A stretch of 64,000 nucleotides of DNA, taken from Rhizobium sp. BK316. Lineage in GTDB: Bacteria > Pseudomonadota > Alphaproteobacteria > Rhizobiales > Rhizobiaceae. The notes below the pieces were generated by a model. The model saw only the letters and a list, made by a program, of their open reading frames with translations, was not told the DNA's origin and did no database searches. The DNA is taken from assembly GCF_014193695.1 (NCBI RefSeq), contig NZ_JACHZR010000006.1, positions 1-64,000 on the forward strand, in the 5' to 3' direction. Each line of letters begins with the position of its first letter. The stretch's first letter is position 1. Positions 41,704-49,769 of the stretch are shown piece after piece. Made by a program: the position numbers and the translations under genes.

Positions 41704-42555
41704 TCATGCTGCCTCTCCGAAAAGGTCCATTTGCCCCTTGGCCTCGGGTGGATTTGGTGTTGTCGGCTGTGGCTCAGAATCTGCCGCGGGCTTTGAGGTG
41801 ATTGCCTCGACTTCCTTCTCTTCGAAATCGCAGCACACAACCTCACAGATGGGCGATACACTGCGCCAGGCATCCTTGTAGCAAGCAGTATCGATGCCGC
41901 ATGACGGGCCGAGATAAATGCCGGTCTTCTGTTGGAAATCGAAGGCTTTGCCGCTGGTATCTCGCCGATAGGTCTGGTCTCCGCTGTACCGGAATCCTGC
42001 CGACATTTGCGGAAGGATGAAGGCGCCGTAGTTTGCTAGATGGGCGGCAATGTCGATCACATGGAATTCGAACTCAGCGCCAGTGTATCTTGGCGCGCCC
42101 TTCCCTTCGGGTCGCTTGATCTTGCCGAAGGGCGGGTTGCTGATCGCGATATCGAAGTGGCCCAGATCCATATCCAGCACATCGAAGACGCTTGCTTCGA
42201 TCCATCTGGCTTCTGGGAGGAGTTTCTTGCCAACGGCGATATAGTCGGGATTGATCTCAATACAGGTGATATCTAGCGGCGTCCCGCTCCAGCGATGCAT
42301 CATGCTTGCCGCGAACGAGAGGATGCCTATGCCGGCGCAAAGGTCGATCATTCGACCCGAGAACGTCTCAATCGCAAAGTCTCGCGCCAATTCGTATGGG
42401 GTGAAGAAAGCACCGGCCACGGTGTTGATATGCGAGGCGGACTCCTGCCAGTTGTCGATAACGAAGAACTTCTCATCTTCAGTCAGCACATCTTTGCTGA
42501 GTAGATCGCAAGCCTGTTGATGCGCCTTGGCTTCGGCCTTGGTGAGCTTCGCCAT
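41704..42555 (-). CDS. DNA adenine-type methyltransferase with C-terminal clamp-binding motif
   Basis: 283 aa. AGAFFTPYELARDFA precedes SAM motif I DLCAGIGIL (71-79) and the catalytic motif IV NPPFG (140-144), the pattern of N6-adenine/N4-cytosine DNA methylases. No target-recognition domain of Type I or II size is obvious. The last residues QMDLFGEAA (Q275-F279) fit the QxxLF beta-clamp-binding motif, suggesting the enzyme rides on the sliding clamp at the replication fork (inference). It follows DnaB directly. Confidence 0.78.
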   Translation of the reverse strand: MAKLTKAEAKAHQQACDLLSKDVLTEDEKFFVIDNWQESASHINTVAGAFFTPYELARDFAIETFSGRMIDLCAGIGILSFAASMMHRWSGTPLDITCIEINPDYIAVGKKLLPEARWIEASVFDVLDMDLGHFDIAISNPPFGKIKRPEGKGAPRYTGAEFEFHVIDIAAHLANYGAFILPQMSAGFRYSGDQTYRRDTSGKAFDFQQKTGIYLGPSCGIDTACYKDAWRSVSPICEVVCCDFEEKEVEAITSKPAADSEPQPTTPNPPEAKGQMDLFGEAA

Positions 42556-43997
42556 CAGATCATTCTCCCTTGCGGGTCTTCGGACCTCATGGACACATAG
42601 CGGGTATATCGAGCCTCAAATTTCAGGCGCTGCGTAACGGACGTATCGCCGAAGCGGCTCTTGATGACGCCGATCTCAGCGACCGTTTCGATATCCGCGC
42701 CGAACTCCGCAAAGACTGCGGTTATGTTTGCATGATCCTTCGGGCCAGCCGTCGCCAGCATATCCTTGCGGTACTTCTCTGGGCGATAGAGATATACGAT
42801 GGCATCGTAGTCTTCACGGGCGCCCGCGCCGCCATAGAGATCCTTGCTGATCGGACGCGGGTTTAGACGACGATCACCCTCCCCGTTTCTTTGATTGAGC
42901 ATCAGAACAGCCGTCTTCGTCTCGTCCGCAAAGGATTTCCATTCGACGTTGATTTCGCCGGCAATGCGGTCTGGAGACTGCCGCTCGTCGCGCGGCTTGA
43001 TCTTTTTGATGTGGTCTATGACGATGAATGGCGTCTTGCCGCCTTTGTGCTTGGCTATGAAGTTCTTTGCGTAACCAATTAGGCGAGGATTGCTTTCGCG
43101 ATGGCAGCGGATGATGTCGATCGGCTGGGTGTTGATCCATGTGGCGAAATTGATGCTCTGGTCCTGTTCGGATTGGCTCATCAGGCCATGCGGGTTCTTC
43201 TGCTGCTTGGAGTCGATCCCGTAAACCTGGGCTATCATCTGCGCTACGCATTGGCCCTGCGATTGGTCATAGGAGAGGAAGAGGACCGGATGGCCGCACT
43301 TGAGGGCGTGGAGCATGATCTGGATGGTGAGGCTCGTCTTTCCTTCATTACTTGCCGATAGAAGGCCGTAGAAATTTCCGGCTTCGAAAACATCCTCGTT
43401 CAGTACCTTGCGCAGTTCGGACAAGCCCACCGCAACACCGACCGAACCTTGATTGGCCGCCGACGCATTAAACCGGTCCATGTAGGAATCACCGGGACGC
43501 GCATGCTCCTTCGCGGACAATTCCATGCAGCGGGTGCGGATCTTCTGGCTTAGGCTATCGATCTCATCGAGAAAACCAGCAGTGCCCCACCGATCATAGG
43601 CGGCGGCAATCATGTCCTCCGCATCCTCGATAGCCCATCGAGCCGCGGCAGCTCTGATGATGTCCTCCGCGTGCTGGTTGACCATGATCACCATGCAGGC
43701 GCTGTTGACGAGAAGCGCCAGGTATTCCGCTACGGTCAGATCCCCGACCTTCATTGCAGACCGGATAAATGGCATGATCGATACCGTGGTGATCCGCTTG
43801 CCATCGGCGCGAAGCTGTTTCATTGCCTCGTATATCTTGCCGTGCAATGGCTCGTAGAAGTGTTCTGGCTCCAGTGGATGACGGATTGCATCGAATGCGT
43901 CTCCGTTCATCATGATGGCGCCTATGAGCTGCTGTTCTGCTAGAAGGCTTTCAGGGACAGAGCGAGACGTTTGGAGATTACGGGCGGGGGCTGTCAT
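42555..43997 (-). CDS. dnaB: Replicative DNA helicase, DnaB family
   Basis: 480 aa. The N-terminal domain has the DnaB pattern (PESLLAEQQLIGAIMMNGDA, EHFYEPLHGKIYEAM). The RecA-like domain has Walker A SASNEGKTSL (Lys220, Thr221; the first Gly is Ser), SYDQSQGQCVAQMIA in place of the usual SLEMS loop, and Walker B FIVIDHIKKI. It unwinds DNA at phage replication forks. Overlaps both methyltransferase genes by 1 to 4 bases. Confidence 0.88.
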   Translation of the reverse strand: MTAPARNLQTSRSVPESLLAEQQLIGAIMMNGDAFDAIRHPLEPEHFYEPLHGKIYEAMKQLRADGKRITTVSIMPFIRSAMKVGDLTVAEYLALLVNSACMVIMVNQHAEDIIRAAAARWAIEDAEDMIAAAYDRWGTAGFLDEIDSLSQKIRTRCMELSAKEHARPGDSYMDRFNASAANQGSVGVAVGLSELRKVLNEDVFEAGNFYGLLSASNEGKTSLTIQIMLHALKCGHPVLFLSYDQSQGQCVAQMIAQVYGIDSKQQKNPHGLMSQSEQDQSINFATWINTQPIDIIRCHRESNPRLIGYAKNFIAKHKGGKTPFIVIDHIKKIKPRDERQSPDRIAGEINVEWKSFADETKTAVLMLNQRNGEGDRRLNPRPISKDLYGGAGAREDYDAIVYLYRPEKYRKDMLATAGPKDHANITAVFAEFGADIETVAEIGVIKSRFGDTSVTQRLKFEARYTRYVSMRSEDPQGRMI

Positions 43998-44665
43998 GCG
44001 AACATCTCCCCCTGACGGGCGTCATTGCGGTCAAGCATGCGGAGAATGGTTTCGCCTTTGTGCGCCTTATCCCAAATGAACCAGGCATTGAGCATGGGAG
44101 GAGCGCCCTGCCCGGTGAAGTCGATCTTCCAGCGCATGAGGTAGACGCGGGCCGGAGGGTGCGCGGCGTAGAACTGCTTGAGCCCCCCAGCGCCAGGCCA
44201 TCCCCAATTCATCAGGAGGCCCATGTATTCGACATCGAGAACATCAAGAGCGTGTTTCAGCCAGCGGGCCTTGCCGTTCCCCCAACCACATTCTGCAAAC
44301 GGAGGATTTTCAAGAATGGCCGTCGCCGGGGCTTCTGAATATTCGTAGAAGCTTTTGATCTCTGCTCCGCATCCACGGTCAACCAAATCGCTATCGTAGG
44401 TATTCAGCCCATGCGCACGCAGTTCCCGGCCGATAACGCCAGTGCCACAGGCCGGCCCCCAAATAAGAGGGAAATCTTTGAGGCGATCTATCTCGGCGTG
44501 GATGATGGCGCGAATGGGTTCGATCGGAGTCGGGTAAAACTCGTCCTTCTCACGCTCCAGCGCGTCCACCTTGACGATATTGCCTTCGAGGTCGCGCACG
44601 GCGACGGGCTTTGACTTCTTGCCAGTCGCGCGGAATAGCCCGCGTGCAGATGTCGCAGTGTTCAT
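43994..44665 (-). CDS. Second DNA methyltransferase-like protein
   Basis: 223 aa. EFYPTPIEPIRAII, SAM motif I IWGPACGTGVIGREL and motif IV ENPPFAECG indicate a class I DNA methylase fold with an NPPF catalytic loop. It differs in sequence from the 41704-42555 enzyme. The C-terminus ends RQGEMFA, a weaker QxxMF clamp-like tail. Target unknown. Confidence 0.7.
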   Translation of the reverse strand: MNTATSARGLFRATGKKSKPVAVRDLEGNIVKVDALEREKDEFYPTPIEPIRAIIHAEIDRLKDFPLIWGPACGTGVIGRELRAHGLNTYDSDLVDRGCGAEIKSFYEYSEAPATAILENPPFAECGWGNGKARWLKHALDVLDVEYMGLLMNWGWPGAGGLKQFYAAHPPARVYLMRWKIDFTGQGAPPMLNAWFIWDKAHKGETILRMLDRNDARQGEMFA

Positions 44666-45246
44666 GCTGCAGCACTCCGCTCGTTACGGCGCTGCAGGAG
44701 GGCAAGGAAAGCAGGCTCGTATCGACGCGCATGGAGCTTTGCACCCCGCCAGCAGATCGCAAGGGCGCAGCTCTCCGCGGCATTATGGCTGATTGCCTTC
44801 TGTGCAGGCAGAGTGATCTCCAGCCGCTCGCATTCGGCTACCGCCGCGGCCTTCCAATCCTTCTTGCCCTTGTTGTCGAGCGGCGGTTGAAAGCGTTCAC
44901 CGAAGAACAGCTTCCGCCATGTTGCCGGCGGTATTGTTCCATACGCGATTCCAAAGTTGGATATTGTGGCGACAATGGCCGAGGTAGCAATCCAGGGATA
45001 GAGCATTGCATCGGCGCTCGTATTGCCGATCTTGGCTAGGGACTGCTCTTCCAGCACCACAAAATCAGGCTTGCCAAGCTCACGGATAAGCCGCGTTACC
45101 TTGAGGCCGATCTGGTCTCCGGTGAAATAATGGTCGGAACCTTTCGGCACTTCCATGACACCGCAACGGATAGCCGAATGATGCTTGGAAGTGTCGTACC
45201 AGCAGTAACCGGTGTGCTTTGACGGGTCGAATGAAGCGATTATCAA
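44662..45246 (-). CDS. RuvC-like Holliday junction resolvase
   Basis: 194 aa from TTG 45246, which overlaps the TGA of the upstream gene (TTGA). The RNase H fold motifs are IIASFDPSKHTGYCWYD (Asp7), FVVLEEQ (Glu66/67) and, near the end, SHNAAESCALAICW, where the usual HDAADA acids become N and E. It would resolve branched recombination or replication intermediates before packaging. The start was set by the overlap. Confidence 0.75.
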   Translation of the reverse strand: MIIASFDPSKHTGYCWYDTSKHHSAIRCGVMEVPKGSDHYFTGDQIGLKVTRLIRELGKPDFVVLEEQSLAKIGNTSADAMLYPWIATSAIVATISNFGIAYGTIPPATWRKLFFGERFQPPLDNKGKKDWKAAAVAECERLEITLPAQKAISHNAAESCALAICWRGAKLHARRYEPAFLALLQRRNERSAAA

Positions 45247-45926
45247 GACAGCTTCTCCATTCCGCGATGCGCCCGCCGCTCGGATTCCGTTCCCGGCCCG
45301 AAGGAAATACGCGCATGATGAGAGCAATAGGACGGGTGACGTTCGGATATATGCGAACCGCAGCAGCCCATGTCCGGGCCCAGTTCGTTATCGACCGGGA
45401 ATTTGCATTGCCCTCCTTGGAGATCGATGAGTTTGACCGGCGCAACGCCTTCCAACTGAAACTGCACCGCATCGAATATGTGCGTCTTCGCCTTGTTGTT
45501 CATCAGGGCTTCAACCGGAACTTCGGGAATACCCTTGATACGAACGACGGTCGGAATCCGTTTGCGCTTCGGAAAGCGATGCCGGTATTCATGTGCCCTG
45601 TCATTGATGGTCGTGGCACCGCACCCGAGAGCGGCGGCGATCTTCACCACCAGTTCGCCAGCGGCCCACATACGCGCTGCTTTGTCCTCAAGCTCTTTCG
45701 TCCACATGAAGCGCTTTTTGGAAGGTTCGTGCGGTTTGGACGAGCTCGGCGACATGCGCCGTTGCGGGAACCTGTCTCGCTCGCGCCTGGCTAGACTGAC
45801 GACGGAATTCTTCGTGCGGTTAAGACGATCTGCGATCTGCTGCGAGCTGTATTCGTCGCGCCACATCTGGACGGCGATGGTCTTCTCTGCGTCGGTCCAT
45901 GAGTCTTGTTTGACGTGGATGCTCAT
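45243..45926 (-). CDS. GcrA-like cell-cycle regulator
   Basis: 227 aa. The N-terminal helix-turn-helix WTDAEKTIAVQMWRDEYSSQ then QIADRLNRTKNSVVSLARR matches GcrA, the alphaproteobacterial sigma70 cofactor that favours promoters with CcrM-methylated GANTC. The C-terminal domain has the GcrA pattern LQGGQCKFPV...CCGSHISERHPSYCSHHARI. Unusually, a second HTH-like segment (FMWTKELEDKAARMWAAGEL, 72-115) lies between them. A phage copy could redirect transcription with cell cycle or DNA methylation. Confidence 0.8.
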   Translation of the reverse strand: MSIHVKQDSWTDAEKTIAVQMWRDEYSSQQIADRLNRTKNSVVSLARRERDRFPQRRMSPSSSKPHEPSKKRFMWTKELEDKAARMWAAGELVVKIAAALGCGATTINDRAHEYRHRFPKRKRIPTVVRIKGIPEVPVEALMNNKAKTHIFDAVQFQLEGVAPVKLIDLQGGQCKFPVDNELGPDMGCCGSHISERHPSYCSHHARISFGPGTESERRAHRGMEKLS

Positions 45927-46348
45927 GCGAACGCCCTTTCCCGCTTATCGAACCCGGCATAGTGGATAAGTGTTTTGATTACCGGCTTCGGCACAGAAAC
46001 CGCCACAGGAGGCCGCTGAGTGGCTTTCTCAGTCTTGGTTACCTTCCTATGCTCTTGACGCTTCGTGCCCTTTGGCGCGCCAACGCGGGCGATTGTGACC
46101 ACTTCGCATTGCTCGGGTCTGACATGGCAGACGAATTCCGTTCTGCCCCAGCGCCGCTTGGAGTTGATACGCTGCGCAAGGCCCATATCCGCCAGTTCGT
46201 TGACGATGGTGTAGATGTTGCGCTTGTCTTTGTAGCCGAGGTCATGGGCTGCATCGTCCATGTTGAAGGCGACGATGGAACCGAGTGGCCCCCATGATGA
46301 GAGATAGGCGAGCAGAAGCTCTTGCTGGACGGAGATTTTAGGTTTCAT
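45923..46348 (-). CDS. Winged-helix DNA-binding protein, 141 aa
   Basis: Residues 5-75 read as a winged helix: VQQELLLAYLSSWGPLG, DDAAHDLGYKDKRNIYTIVN, ELADMGLAQRINSKRRWGR. The C-terminus is a basic, flexible tail. It is probably a transcriptional regulator of the leftward operon, coupled to the GcrA-like gene. Confidence 0.6.
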   Translation of the reverse strand: MKPKISVQQELLLAYLSSWGPLGSIVAFNMDDAAHDLGYKDKRNIYTIVNELADMGLAQRINSKRRWGRTEFVCHVRPEQCEVVTIARVGAPKGTKRQEHRKVTKTEKATQRPPVAVSVPKPVIKTLIHYAGFDKRERAFA

Positions 46349-46358
46349 GACGTTGCCC

Positions 46359-46691
46359 TCAGAATGATTGCGGCGGGGCGTAAAAGCAGCGGAGGGTGTC
46401 TTCGTCTGGATAGAGGCAGGCGTGATATCCGCCGTCTGTCGCCTCGCGCACCTTGTCGTAGGGAATGAAGAAGACGTGTTGCCGCGTCACAAGGCGATGG
46501 TCGCCCGGATTCAGTGAAATTTGGTAGCCACCCGAGACGGCCTTGACGCTGCGGGATGGAATAGGCTGGCAATCTCCGCTCATGCCATCGCCATTACAGC
46601 AGTAGGCACTGTATTCCATGCCGCTCGGGGCTGTGTGCCCATAAGCAGAACCTGCAACGAGAAGCGCCGTGAGAAGAACTGTCTTGCGCAT
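46359..46691 (-). CDS. Secreted Cys-containing protein, 110 aa
   Basis: ATG 46691 gives a Sec signal peptide (MRKTVLLTALLVAGSAYG). The mature part, with YSAYCCNGDGMSGDC, HRLVTRQHVFFIPYDKV and GGYHACLYPDEDTLRCFYAPP, matches a family of small periplasmic proteins that rhizobia carry on the chromosome. It is therefore probably of host origin. It may alter the periplasm of the lysogen or infected cell. Confidence 0.65.
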   Translation of the reverse strand: MRKTVLLTALLVAGSAYGHTAPSGMEYSAYCCNGDGMSGDCQPIPSRSVKAVSGGYQISLNPGDHRLVTRQHVFFIPYDKVREATDGGYHACLYPDEDTLRCFYAPPQSF

Positions 46692-46695
46692 GGCC

Positions 46696-46935
46696 TCAGT
46701 CCTTCTTGTGAACGGTGGTCTTGAGATAGCCGCCGATGAAGCCAAGTGCGGCTCCGAGTTGCCACATCGTCAAGCCTTCGGTATCGACGCCGATCCGGTG
46801 AAGGAAGCCGAGGATTTCAGTTGAGAACACGAGGCCGACAAGCCAACCAGCGAGCGCTCCGAACGCGACTCCGAGGATCGGAGATACAAGCGTCAGAACG
46901 AGGCTGAACAGCACGATAGATGCAATCTTTTCCAT
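46696..46935 (-). CDS. Small integral membrane protein, 79 aa
   Basis: ATG 46935. Two to three hydrophobic helices (IASIVLFSLVLTLVSPILGV, FGALAGWLVGLVF, WQLGAALGFIGGYL). A membrane-protein/secreted-protein pair with the next gene. Holin-like topology but far from the lysis genes, so function is open. Confidence 0.6.
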   Translation of the reverse strand: MEKIASIVLFSLVLTLVSPILGVAFGALAGWLVGLVFSTEILGFLHRIGVDTEGLTMWQLGAALGFIGGYLKTTVHKKD

Positions 46936-46956
46936 TTGACCCAACCTTTCGAAAAT

Positions 46957-46985
46957 GTCGGGGAGGCATTTGCGCCGTCCCCGAC
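46957..46985 (-). terminator. Strong inverted repeat, possible leftward terminator
   Basis: An 8-bp stem GTCGGGGA/TCCCCGAC (46957-46964 and 46978-46985) extends inward by GGC/GCC around a small loop, with one bulge. Read leftward it is followed by ATTTT. It lies in the 144-base gap between two small membrane-protein genes and may attenuate the early transcript. Confidence 0.5.
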
Positions 46986-47079
46986 CAGTTCACCATCACC
47001 TCTTGGGAGGAGGATTAGGGCGACGGTGTCGTACCCAACCAAGACGGAGAGGATTCCGGCTTGCGAAATTCGTGTGCCC

Positions 47080-47169
47080 TTAGCGGGTGGTGCAGATGAA
47101 GAAGGCGACAAGAAACGCCGCTATCGATGCAGCCACGCCAACAGTTGCAAAAGCGTCAGGCCAGCCCAT
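47080..47169 (-). CDS. Small single-span membrane peptide, 29 aa
   Basis: Starts MGWPDAFATVGVAASI and continues as one hydrophobic helix to a short FICTTR end. GAGGTGATCC gives a good ribosome site just before the ATG, and the gene follows the upstream stop by 8 bases. Function unknown. Confidence 0.5.
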   Translation of the reverse strand: MGWPDAFATVGVAASIAAFLVAFFICTTR

Positions 47170-47177
47170 GGATCACC

Positions 47178-47738
47178 TCACGCTGCTTCATCTTCGGAGA
47201 ACGGATCGGAGTCTGCCGGTGGAGAGGGTTCCTCTTTCGTCGCCTGCGCCTGGATGCGGGCCATGATGTCCGGCAACTCGGTTTCGTATTCCTTGCGTCC
47301 AGCGTCGTAAGACGATAGCCAGAGCTTGTCGTCGGATGACCCAGCATCGTAACAGGAGACACGGTCAAGACCGTTCAGTCCGGCGAAGAATCCCTTGGCT
47401 TGGATCATCCCTTCGGCATCAACCCGATCAACGCGCGAGAACAGATCGCCCTTGATGTTTGGATCGGGGATCAGACCCAAATAGGCCAAATTCTCCATAT
47501 CGCGCTTCAGCTTATCGACCGGCTTCTGCTGGTCTTCGGCCTCGAAGGACTTCAGCAGATGGTCGAGCTGCGATGACGGGATGCCAGCGGCCTTGGCATT
47601 GAGCCGGTTTGCTTTCTTGTCGGCAGCGAGAGCCTTTGCCCTTGCTGCAATATCCCTGTCTGTCCGGTGGTAGTAGGCGAGCGTCACTCGCCGCTGTTGC
47701 TCTGCCTTTTGGCTGTTATCGCCTATTGTCGTCATCAC
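47178..47738 (-). CDS. Phage early protein with GDNS motif, 186 aa
   Basis: Begins MMTTIGDNSQKAEQQRRV; residues 15-75 are a charged helical domain (ALAADKKANRLNAKAAGI, LDHLLKSFEAEDQQ) that resembles DNA-associated or GapR-like proteins only in style. The C-terminus is acidic. A GDNS element also occurs in 55998-57014. Function unknown. Confidence 0.55.
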   Translation of the reverse strand: MMTTIGDNSQKAEQQRRVTLAYYHRTDRDIAARAKALAADKKANRLNAKAAGIPSSQLDHLLKSFEAEDQQKPVDKLKRDMENLAYLGLIPDPNIKGDLFSRVDRVDAEGMIQAKGFFAGLNGLDRVSCYDAGSSDDKLWLSSYDAGRKEYETELPDIMARIQAQATKEEPSPPADSDPFSEDEAA

Positions 47739-47740
47739 GT

Positions 47741-48112
47741 TTAGCGTCCTTTCGCTCGCTCTTTCGCAGCGCGCACTTGCGCCGCCAGATCGTCCACATT
47801 GTCTTTAAAATCCGCCACAGCATCATGGCCGTGAGTCTCCTCGATAGCCTTCACGTCGTTCTGTAGCTGCGCGATAAGGGAGTTACAGAGGTTCAGGTAG
47901 GCCAGACGGATGCGCTTGCTAAGCCCAACGTCCACACCCTTCCTCTGCCCCTTCATCAGACGCTTGAAGCTGATTGCCGACATACCGCACTGACGGGCAA
48001 CCTTGCTCAGGGCGCGCTCCTCATCGCCCCATCCGGCACTCTCGTGCCGATACATTTTGTTGGCGAGTAACCTCGCCTCCTCCGGGCTAAATGCGTCGAT
48101 TACGCACGACAT
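47741..48112 (-). CDS. Putative HTH phage protein, 123 aa
   Basis: I chose ATG 48112 (GAGG 10-13 bases upstream) because the protein-like part begins at MSCVIDAFSPEEARLLA. ALSKVARQCGMSAISFKRLM is a plausible helix-turn-helix, followed by a helical KRIRLAYLNLCNSLIAQLQ and a coiled end. A transcriptional or replication regulator is likely. Confidence 0.58.
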   Translation of the reverse strand: MSCVIDAFSPEEARLLANKMYRHESAGWGDEERALSKVARQCGMSAISFKRLMKGQRKGVDVGLSKRIRLAYLNLCNSLIAQLQNDVKAIEETHGHDAVADFKDNVDDLAAQVRAAKERAKGR

Positions 48113-48227
48113 CTTTTTCGCCTCATTCCCTGTTTTGGTTTTGACTGATGAATGTTGACTTTCTGAGCAGTCCATGAACGAAAACCCCGTTATGTTGGTC
48201 CTCGTTCGGGCGGTGCAGAGAAAGGAA

Positions 48228-48485
48228 TTAACCGCCGCTATTGAGCGACAGACGTTGATAGACATTCCGAACGCTAAGGCTACCAACCGGAGCAGACGGA
48301 TATGGAGACTGAACACCGAGGAGAAGGCTTCGCTGCTGCGAAACAAGACGAAGCGCTTCGCTCTCGTGGATGTGCAAGAAAGACGCGATATCGGAGGTAT
48401 CGTTGCCTGCTTTGAACAGGTTATAGGCAACAGCCTGCCGATCGCGGTCATCGAAGATGGAGTCGTGTCGAGTACGGTTCGACAT
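48228..48485 (-). CDS. Small HTH-like protein, 85 aa
   Basis: ATG 48485 overlaps the upstream TGA. FDDRDRQAVAYNLFKAGNDT then SDIASFLHIHESEALRLVSQ is a helix-turn-helix pattern. The C-terminal 35 residues look disordered. A regulator is likely. Confidence 0.5.
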   Translation of the reverse strand: MSNRTRHDSIFDDRDRQAVAYNLFKAGNDTSDIASFLHIHESEALRLVSQQRSLLLGVQSPYPSAPVGSLSVRNVYQRLSLNSGG

Positions 48486-48655
48486 CACGCGGCATCCGTG
48501 GAATTGAGGTGCTTGACGTAGGCGGTCAGATCGCCTTCCAAAGCTGCCTCATCGATTTCTTCCCGTGCACAGCGTCCATATACACGGCAGGCTGCGAGGA
48601 CGAAGAATGTGACGAAGATTGACGCGCCACCGAATGCCAATAGGAAATTGCTCAT
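48485..48655 (-). CDS. Small membrane protein, 56 aa
   Basis: One N-terminal hydrophobic helix (FLLAFGGASIFVTFFVLAAC) and a charged tail (REEIDEAALEGDLTAYVKHL). Bounded by an ATGA overlap upstream and a TGATG overlap downstream, which supports it as a real coupled gene. Function unknown. Confidence 0.52.
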   Translation of the reverse strand: MSNFLLAFGGASIFVTFFVLAACRVYGRCAREEIDEAALEGDLTAYVKHLNSTDAA

Positions 48656-48837
48656 TGCCGAAATCTCCGTTCATTTGTGCGTTCGCTACCCGCTTCAACA
48701 GCGTCCCTTGCATCGCAATGCGGGATGGAAAGGCTATCGCCAATGATGCGGTCGAAGTCGGATTCCAAGCGTTTCCACTCTTCGGAAGAGCGGGCTTTCT
48801 GTGCGGCCTGGATGAGACGTTTGCCGGAAGTGGTCAT
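48652..48837 (-). CDS. Small helical protein, 61 aa
   Basis: MTTSGKRLIQAAQKARSSEE and WKRLESDFDRIIGDSL form a helical, charged domain. The stop overlaps the next start (ATGA). No family recognised. Confidence 0.5.
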   Translation of the reverse strand: MTTSGKRLIQAAQKARSSEEWKRLESDFDRIIGDSLSIPHCDARDAVEAGSERTNERRFRQ

Positions 48838-48838
48838 A

Positions 48839-49087
48839 TCAGTCGAACCTCACGGTGTAGCCCTTGAGAACGCCGCCACAGACAACGCCTCTGATGTCGT
48901 GCCCTTTGGCATCCTTCGCAGTGAACGAGGAACGGTATGTGTCCTCCTTACCGCACCCAAACCATGAGTAACCGCCGATAACGACATCGCTCAAACCCTG
49001 CCCTTCGAGAATGCGTTTTGCCTTCGTGTGGTCAACGCCACAGCCAGCGAGAACGGAAAGGCATGCAATTGCGACAAGCTTTCTCAT
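48839..49087 (-). CDS. Small lipoprotein, 82 aa
   Basis: ATG 49087 gives a lipoprotein signal MRKLVAIACLSVLAGC with lipobox LAGC. The mature part has three further Cys (FGCGKEDTYRSSFTAKDAKG, VVCGG) and ends in a beta hairpin. Surface lipoproteins in early or lysogenic regions can give superinfection exclusion; that role is only a possibility. Coupled by ATGA to the upstream gene. Confidence 0.62.
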   Translation of the reverse strand: MRKLVAIACLSVLAGCGVDHTKAKRILEGQGLSDVVIGGYSWFGCGKEDTYRSSFTAKDAKGHDIRGVVCGGVLKGYTVRFD

Positions 49088-49263
49088 GCTACTCGCTCCT
49101 TCACCGCAACGGGCTTCGTGTATGTCTTGCAGTCGGTGCAAAACCTTTCAATGAATTCCGCGACACTCAATACCCGCTCGCATGTCGGGCAGTGGTGGAC
49201 TGTATGAACGGGCTCAATGGGCGATTGGAGACCGGTGATGAGCTTGGGGGATGGGTGGGTCAT
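49084..49263 (-). CDS. Small zinc-ribbon protein, 59 aa
   Basis: ATG 49263. CPTCERVLSVAEFIERFCTDCK forms a CxxC...CxxC zinc ribbon after a Pro-rich start. Such tiny ribbons in phage early operons often bind nucleic acid or RNA polymerase; none is assigned here. Confidence 0.55.
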   Translation of the reverse strand: MTHPSPKLITGLQSPIEPVHTVHHCPTCERVLSVAEFIERFCTDCKTYTKPVAVKERVA

Positions 49264-49769
49264 GCTGCGGCCCTCCACTCGTTTGGAAGAAGAGACTTGT
49301 TTCCGCGAGCAATCTTTGGGCGCTGCTTTTTCGGGATGCGATTGAGTTGAAAGACGAGGGTATAAACGTCCTTGACCTTTGGGTTCGCATCTATGCGGTC
49401 GCCCCACAGGATGCGAGCTGCACGCCAGTAATCTTCGATACCATCGAGCTTGCCCACCTTGACGCCATTGGCACCAAGGAATGCGCGAACACTACTTTCC
49501 GCCGAAGACATATTACCGATATCGGACTTAGCTTTCTTACCGGCCACCTTCGTGCGAATGAACAGTTCAAGACGAGAGAGCAACCGCTCCCCGTTCTCAT
49601 CGGATCGATCATCGAAATTGAAGCCACCGAATTCTGTCAGAGCATCATCGTCGAGATCAGTGGCAACGTTCACCGCAGCCCAGAACTTCGTGAAGCCTTC
49701 TTCGCTGAGATTGCAGCGCTGAAACTTGAGGCGAGCGGCGCAGAACGGATATGCGGAGACGTTCAGCAT
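49260..49769 (-). CDS. Hypothetical early protein, 169 aa
   Basis: ATG 49769 (MLNVSAYPFCAARLKFQRC) overlaps the upstream gene by 7 bases. It has VRAFLGANGVKVGKLDGIED and a basic C-terminus (LNRIPKKQRPKIARGNK). No family known; likely part of the early DNA-metabolism set. Confidence 0.55.
   Translation of the reverse strand: MLNVSAYPFCAARLKFQRCNLSEEGFTKFWAAVNVATDLDDDALTEFGGFNFDDRSDENGERLLSRLELFIRTKVAGKKAKSDIGNMSSAESSVRAFLGANGVKVGKLDGIEDYWRAARILWGDRIDANPKVKDVYTLVFQLNRIPKKQRPKIARGNKSLLPNEWRAAA

Noticed and set aside
41704..42555. CcrM orthologue
   Set aside because: The enzyme has an NPPFG N6-type core but neither the order of motifs nor the C-terminal domain of CcrM.
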